A stretch of 64,000 nt of DNA, from assembly GCA_037974665.1 (NCBI GenBank), contig CM075773.1, positions 64,076,763 through 64,140,762 of the forward strand, in the 5' to 3' direction. The notes beneath the pieces are model-generated. The model made no database searches. It was not told where the DNA came from and worked only from the letters and a program-made list of their open reading frames with translations. This DNA is from Ehretia macrophylla (taxonomy: Eukaryota > Streptophyta > Magnoliopsida > Boraginales > Ehretiaceae). The position numbers and the translations under genes were made by a program. Numbering within the stretch: position 1 is the first letter of the stretch; each line of letters opens with the position of its first letter. Shown piece after piece: positions 59,001-64,000 of this stretch.

Positions 59001-62000
59001 GCGTGAACAGTAGTATTTGCTCTTGAAGAAAAGAGTGAGTGCTTTATTTGCTAATTGTCTCAGAATTTTTTGCTTTTCCTTTTGCACGTGGGCATTTATT
59101 CTTGTTCTTTTGCTGCTGCATTGTTCTTTTTATCCTCTACTTGTCCTAATGGCCATTGCTTTTCTTCTTTAAATTTCAGGGGTATTATGATCATCATACA
59201 TGGACTCAATGAGCACAGGTAAGCAATGATGATAATCTTACTTATAAAGAGACTCTCTTTAAAAAGAGGGGAACTGAAGTCATAGCCTCGTTATTGTGAG
59301 TTTGGGACCTCAGCTCTCCCTCTGTTTCTTTTGTTTTAATTCTCCTAACTCACAGTTCATGCATGTATTTGCTGTAATTGGAACAAGTGAATTTACTATG
59401 TTCTTTTCACGTTTTATTTTCAGTGGAAGGTATGCTCACTTCGCTAGACAATTGAACTCCTGTAACTTTGGCGTCTATGCAATGGATTGGATAGGTAGCT
59501 ACATGATACATTTTTTTATTTGGCGATTTGATAATAATTTTACTTGAAAATGCTGAATTTGCTTTATGCATGCCATGAAATGAGAATTATTGTTTTTAGT
59601 GGAAAATGTGCTCTTTTTTCCTTTGGATGATTTGTAAAAATTGCTACGTTTATTTATAGCCAGAAAACATGCATTAGTTTGAAGGATGGAACTAAGAATT
59701 CCAGAGCTCCCCTCAAGGATGGGATTTTTTTCTGCATTTTAGTTCCATCATTTATAGTATTGGTAGCAAGATACTGCGATGCCCCATTTCTAATTTTTTA
59801 GGAAAATCATTCCTGGGTCTTCTGACAAAAGAAAATCCAATAATAGTAAAATTTGCAAACAATGTTGCGATTTACTTTAGGTGGAAACATTTATGAGGTT
59901 GTGCTCATCTGACTGACCTTGATTCCTGATGTCTGCCCAAAGTGGTTCTGATAGTGCTTACATGTAATGTAGAGGTAGGGACAGATCCCGAATCATTTTA
60001 ATGGGACGCAAGGTGTATATACAAACTTTTAGATATTGATAAGTATTAAAATTTCTAGGTAGATTAATGGGGTTTCACAAGTCAATTTTTCACCAAACGA
60101 AAAAACCCTTACATTTAGGAGGGGAGATTGTAATTTCTGGTAAAATCACTTCACAAGATTCGTTAAAAGGATACATTTTCTGAAGTTCTAAAAAGTTTTT
60201 TTTTTTTCCCCCCTTCTCATTTTGTCTTTTCCTTTTTTTTTTTTTTTTGTGTGTGTTGCGGTGTTGTGGAGGAGAGGGTTGCATGGCCCCTACGACCCCC
60301 TAGCCATCCGCCCTTGATTCTTGGATCATTACTGTTGTGTATGATGGCATTTGCTTATACATAGTGACAGTTTTGCATAGCTTATGTTGTATACTTCTGC
60401 AATGATGCCTTTTGACAGTTTAGTCTGATTTGAATCATTTCCAACTCGATTACTATTTTGCAAGGTTCTCTGTATGCACATCATGCAATTAGTAAAATTC
60501 TGTAAGACTGCAAATTGACCTCCTTTGACCTCAAACAAATTATGTTTGCCTAAACCAGTGATCATGGTCTGGTGAATACCAACAGCAGCTGTATATGTTG
60601 GTGACTGATGTAATATTTCCTAATGATAGGTCATGGAGGGAGTGATGGATTGCATGGATATGTACCTTCACTGGATTATGTTGTTGCAGACACTGTAAGT
60701 TTGTTTCTTGAATTTGTTCTTATTTCTATATAAGTTCTTTGTGCCATCAAATTATACATCCAAATATCTAGGGGTTTTGTCCTGTCAGCTGTGTCTGTGG
60801 GATGCTCATGATCTCTCAGTATCAGCTATACATTAAGATGATTATTCCATGATATCAGCAGCTCCTTAGACCGGCCTTATTGTGGCTTTTTCGTGGGTTC
60901 ATTTTGTCATCATACAAATGGAAGGGCAAGTGCCTTTTATTTCATTAGAAACTTTGCCTAATTGACTCAAGTTTTTAAGCTATGTCAGTGTGCAAAACAG
61001 CTTGGTGACCTTTGACAAATAACTTGATCAGCCATTTCATGCATTAGCTTTTGTTTATGTTTATCTTTTTCTGTTCTTGGTTTTTCTGAAATGAGTCGAG
61101 CTTTGTTTTTCCTGCTATATAGGGGGCTTTTCTGGAAAAGGTCAAATCAGAGAACCCTGGAGTACCTTGCTTCCTTTTTGGTCATTCGACTGGAGGAGCA
61201 GTGGTTCTGAAGGTGAGGCTAGTAAATAAAGTGTCATCTTGTTTTGATATTGACAAGGTTTCTCAATATAATATTGGTCTTGACATCTGCTCTTTTCTAT
61301 AGGCGGCTACTTACCCACACATCGAAAAGATGGTTGAGGGAATTATATTGACTTCACCAGCACTGCGTGTTAAGCCAGCACATCCTATTGTTGGTGTAAG
61401 TTCTTCTTGTTCTAAAGGCTTGCCTTTTTCTAATCTATGTATAGTAGGATTGATGAGTTTACATGCTTTTCTTCTGTTGTTGGGTATTGTTTCAATACTC
61501 TTTTAATTTCTTTAATTTTTCCTCTCCTCATGGTTTGAAGTACAACCGACACACAAAATAAGACAATTCTATCATTCAAATCTTGAAAGGTGTTTTTTCT
61601 TAAAGAATGTTGTAAGCAAACAACTGTATTGTTCGTATAGCATTGCAGTACATACAATTGAGAGGTATTCCTCTCTGATCACACAGATAAGGTAGGTATA
61701 TGCCTTCCTGAGCTATTAACTAAATTCTGGAAAAATTAAATGAGCAAGATAGCAGAAGATATGAAGAAAGATTTTCATATAGAACTATTTGCTTTGCATT
61801 GTCATTTTTGGTTGACGTGTATTAAATTCAAGTTGAAATTGAATACTATGCTGTACACTATGGAAGTGCATCTCTTGACTGAAAATTGAAACTCAGGTTG
61901 AAGGAAAATGGGGAGGGGGATGCTCATGAGGTTTATGGTAGGACTCAGTTTTCAGTAGTCGGTGAATTGCCTTGGTGTGACGTTACTGTTTTATTCTGAT

Positions 62001-62498
62001 CTCTGCTCCTTTTTGTATTTCTAGACAATAATCGAAATTTCTCCTGTTTGTTCTGTGTAGGCTGTTGCGCCATTATTTTCATTGGTTGCTCCAAGGTACC
62101 AGTTCAAAGGTGCCAACAAAAGGGGCATTCCAGTTTCAAGGGATCCTGCTGCACTCCTGGCCAAGTATTCTGATCCCCTGGTCTACACCGGACCAATAAG
62201 GGTTCGAACAGGCCACGAGATTCTTCGCATAACATCTTACTTAACTCGCAATTTCAAGTCCATCAGAGTCCCATTCTTTGTTCTTCATGGAACTGCTGAC
62301 AGAGTCACTGATCCACTGGCGTCTCAGGATTTCTACAATGAGGCAGCATCTGAGTTCAAGGACATTAAACTCTATGAAGGATTCTTGCATGACCTCCTCT
62401 TCGAACCTGAGCGCGAAGAAATTGCCCAGGATATAATCGATTGGATGGTCAAGAGATTAAGCGCAAGCAATCTTGTAAATGTCGATAGTCAATGGTAG
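56047..62498 (+). CDS. Alpha/beta hydrolase, monoacylglycerol lipase-like, seven exons
   Basis: Exons: 56047-56483, 59180-59218, 59424-59494, 60630-60694, 61123-61212, 61303-61395 and 62061-62498, all with GT/AG introns. They sum to 1,233 nt, or 410 residues, in one frame. Residues 37-52 are a hydrophobic, probably membrane-anchoring segment (CLIFIQSIFLWMIIFL). The Hydrolase_4 domain begins about residue 120 (FFGVRRNALFCRSWFP). It includes the oxyanion region IIIHGLNEHSGRY (150-162), DWIGHGGSDGLHGYVPSLDY (180-199), the nucleophile elbow GHSTG with Ser226, the Asp345 motif HGTADRVTDP and His375 in LHDLLFEP, so the catalytic triad is complete. This combination matches the plant MAGL clade with an N-terminal extension. 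Such enzymes cleave monoacylglycerols or related lysolipids; some relatives act on caffeoyl shikimate, so the substrate is unproven. A (GATGGT)n run encodes GDGDGDGD at about 107-113. Intron 1 (2.7 kb) and intron 3 carry MITEs. Confidence 0.95.
56892..56973. repeat. TA/TG microsatellite in intron 1
   Basis: Alternating TGTG, TATA and CACA runs, 170 bases into the very long first intron region and just before a MITE. Confidence 0.85.
57002..57165. mobile_element. hAT-type MITE in intron 1 with perfect 8-bp target duplication
   Basis: CTGTGCTA at 56994-57001 and 57166-57173 is an exact duplication. The left end is CTAGGGCGGATCC; the right is the reverse complement of CAGTGGCGGATTTG. Length 164 bp, AT-rich interior. 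Confidence 0.9.
59976..60315. mobile_element. Probable hAT-type MITE in intron 3
   Basis: Left end TAGGGACAGATCCCGAATC, right end the reverse complement of CAAGGGCGGATGGCTAGG. AT-rich interior with long T-runs near 60200-60248. No convincing target duplication, so less certain than the intron 1 copy. Confidence 0.6.
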
Positions 62499-62730
62499 CA
62501 ATATCACTAATTATAGGTACGTAGTGCTTTTTATTGATCAGGAAGTCACAACGGGTGGGGAAGATCTGCGATTTAGTGCATGCCGAATCGTATTTTTGTT
62601 CTTTGTCCATGAATGCATTCAGACCTTTGTTCTATATGAAGTAATAACTCTCACTGGTGCTTCTGAATCTTGAAGAATTCTCCTTTAATCTTGTTAATTT
62701 GCCTCGATTTACCACAGAGTAACATGGTGT

Positions 62731-62944
62731 TGTCAAGTGAGTTGTTTAATCAGATGGCCTTTTATGGTCCGATGATATTTATTGATCTTGATTGATTCTA
62801 TTAGATGAAGTTGGTTATATATGTGGACTGGTTGTCAAGTGAGGTGTCGAATCAGATGGCCTTTTTTGGTCCGATAATTTTTATTGATCTATTGATTTTA
62901 TTAGGTGAAGTCGGTTATATCTGTGGACTGATTGTCAAGTGAGG
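62731..62944 (+). repeat. 100-bp tandem repeat downstream of the hydrolase stop codon
   Basis: Units at 62731-62832 and 62833-62932, then 12 bases of a third. Each starts TGTCAAGTGAG and carries AATCAGATGGCCTTTT and GAAGTYGGTTATATMTGTGG. It is probably in or just past the 3' untranslated region. Confidence 0.88.
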
Positions 62945-63348
62945 TAAAAGTAGAACTGGGTCTTTGCTCCAAGGATTGTGGGAAAATGCTTATATGGGTA
63001 TACTTCTTGTTATTCTTTGATTTGATTTTGTTCATGTTCCTAGTCTGCCGAGCTTTATTGTTTCTTTTCCTTTCTAGGCTAGGTTGTCTTTTCTTTTTTG
63101 TAATGGTTTTCGACCCCTCATTGTAATTTTCATATTAATGGAACCTTTTGTTTGACGTTTCTGAATTAGCCAAAAAAAATAAAAAAAGGTTAACCTTCCT
63201 AAATAGGAGTACAAGAAAAGTAAAGGTGTACATAGGTATCTGTTTTTGATGCTCCACCATAGCAACATGTATTGTGTTGAAATTAACAAATAAAAGAAAA
63301 AATGCTAACCCATAGTTTCGAAAAGGCAAAGATTATTTATCAACCTTA

Positions 63349-64000
63349 TGTTGTGAAACATTGTTAAGTGAATATTTCATCAATGAACTGGAAGACATTA
63401 TAATACATTCACATAATGATGTCTCAAAATGGAGAATGATGTAATGATTGATGTCATTCGTAAACTTTGTAATTTTATAAATAGAGGTTGTTAGAATGGA
63501 TGTGTATACAAGAGATAAGAATTCAATATAATCTTCTTCTCTAAATTCTTTTCATCTTTTCTTTGCTTTCATAGCATATTAATATCAATTTTATAACACG
63601 TTATCAACACGAGTTTCTACTACAATAGAGAAGCACAAAATAGTCAGATCATCTTGTTTTCGATTTGCCTAAATTTTCAAAGTGGAGCATTCTTACTGGT
63701 TTTGTGGCCTTTTTCACAGCTTGTAGTAGGCACTGGCTAAGGTATGATTCTGATCAAATTTTGTATGATTAAACTAAACTTCCATTTAGTTTAGTTTTAT
63801 GCTTTATTTATGATATGACTTAGTTTGCCTTAATGGTTTTTATCTTTTAGAATATTGTTTAAAATGTCATGTTTATGTTTTTAGCGAATAACAAAGAATT
63901 GCTATTTCACTAAACAAACATAATATGCAATCAAAGAGGTAAACAGCATCAGGGACTGGAAATTTGTTGTTTCATTACTTTAAGCTTATCATTTTGAAAA
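63349..64000 (+). mobile_element. Probable 5' LTR and start of a copia-like retrotransposon, cut by the window end
   Basis: A stretch starting TGTTGTGAAACATTG has a TATA box (TTTATAAATAGAGG near 63475) and an AATATAATCTTCTTC leader. It ends TTTATAACA at 63598, followed by CGTTATCAACACGAG, the primer-site-like junction seen in many plant copia elements. 63600-64000 has no readable gene. The second LTR lies outside the window if it exists. Confidence 0.45.

Noticed and set aside
1-64000. A new defence, biosynthetic or other multi-gene system
   Set aside because: Every multi-gene arrangement found is a known transposon class (CACTA, Harbinger, copia, Helitron, gag-like). The two host genes are unrelated and 19 kb apart, so I see no support for a new system.

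Overview
This is nuclear DNA from a flowering plant, most likely a eudicot. It is AT-rich, genes are sparse, two genes have normal plant promoters (one spread over seven exons), and most of the rest is plant transposable elements. I cannot name the species. There are no rRNA genes, free-standing tRNA genes, CRISPR arrays or bacterial-type operons.

Host genes. Only two genes look intact. One is a single-exon START/Bet v1-fold protein of the lachrymatory-factor-synthase-like family at 36465-36974 (+). The other is an alpha/beta hydrolase of the plant monoacylglycerol lipase-like family at 56047-62498 (+). Its seven exons join without a frame break into 410 codons, with a GHSTG nucleophile elbow.

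Layout. 1-434 is a broken Ty1/copia gag (-). 3209-10693 is a near full-length CACTA (En/Spm) transposon with both termini, dense subterminal repeats, a frameshifted TNP2 transposase, a Transposase_24-like partner ORF and an antisense cytochrome P450 (CYP82-like) fragment. 13080-15310 is a decayed Helitron helicase (-) split by a MITE with a perfect 9-bp target duplication. 15445-17640 is a second, decayed TNP2 interrupted by two hAT-like elements. 19354-34970 is a 3.17-kb tandem duplication. Its second copy later received a MITE and an 8.7-kb Ty1/copia retrotransposon (25380-34121), and the first copy preserves the empty sites. A SINE with target duplications (36000-36280) ends about 95 bp upstream of the TATA box of the lachrymatory-factor-synthase-like gene. 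38788-41223 is a decayed gag-like gene of the putative gypsy-type (Transposase_28) family. 42998-47363 is a PIF/Harbinger element with both its transposase and its Myb-like gene, each broken. 49897-53157 holds four MITEs with clear target duplications. The hydrolase gene fills 55.8-62.5 kb and carries hAT-type MITEs in introns 1 and 3. The window ends in what looks like the 5' part of another LTR retrotransposon.

Nothing here is a convincing new biochemical system. The most informative points are the CACTA element carrying P450 sequence, the tandem duplication with built-in empty-site controls, the copia element whose 3' LTR has lost its TATA region, and several MITE families defined by exact or near-exact target duplications.
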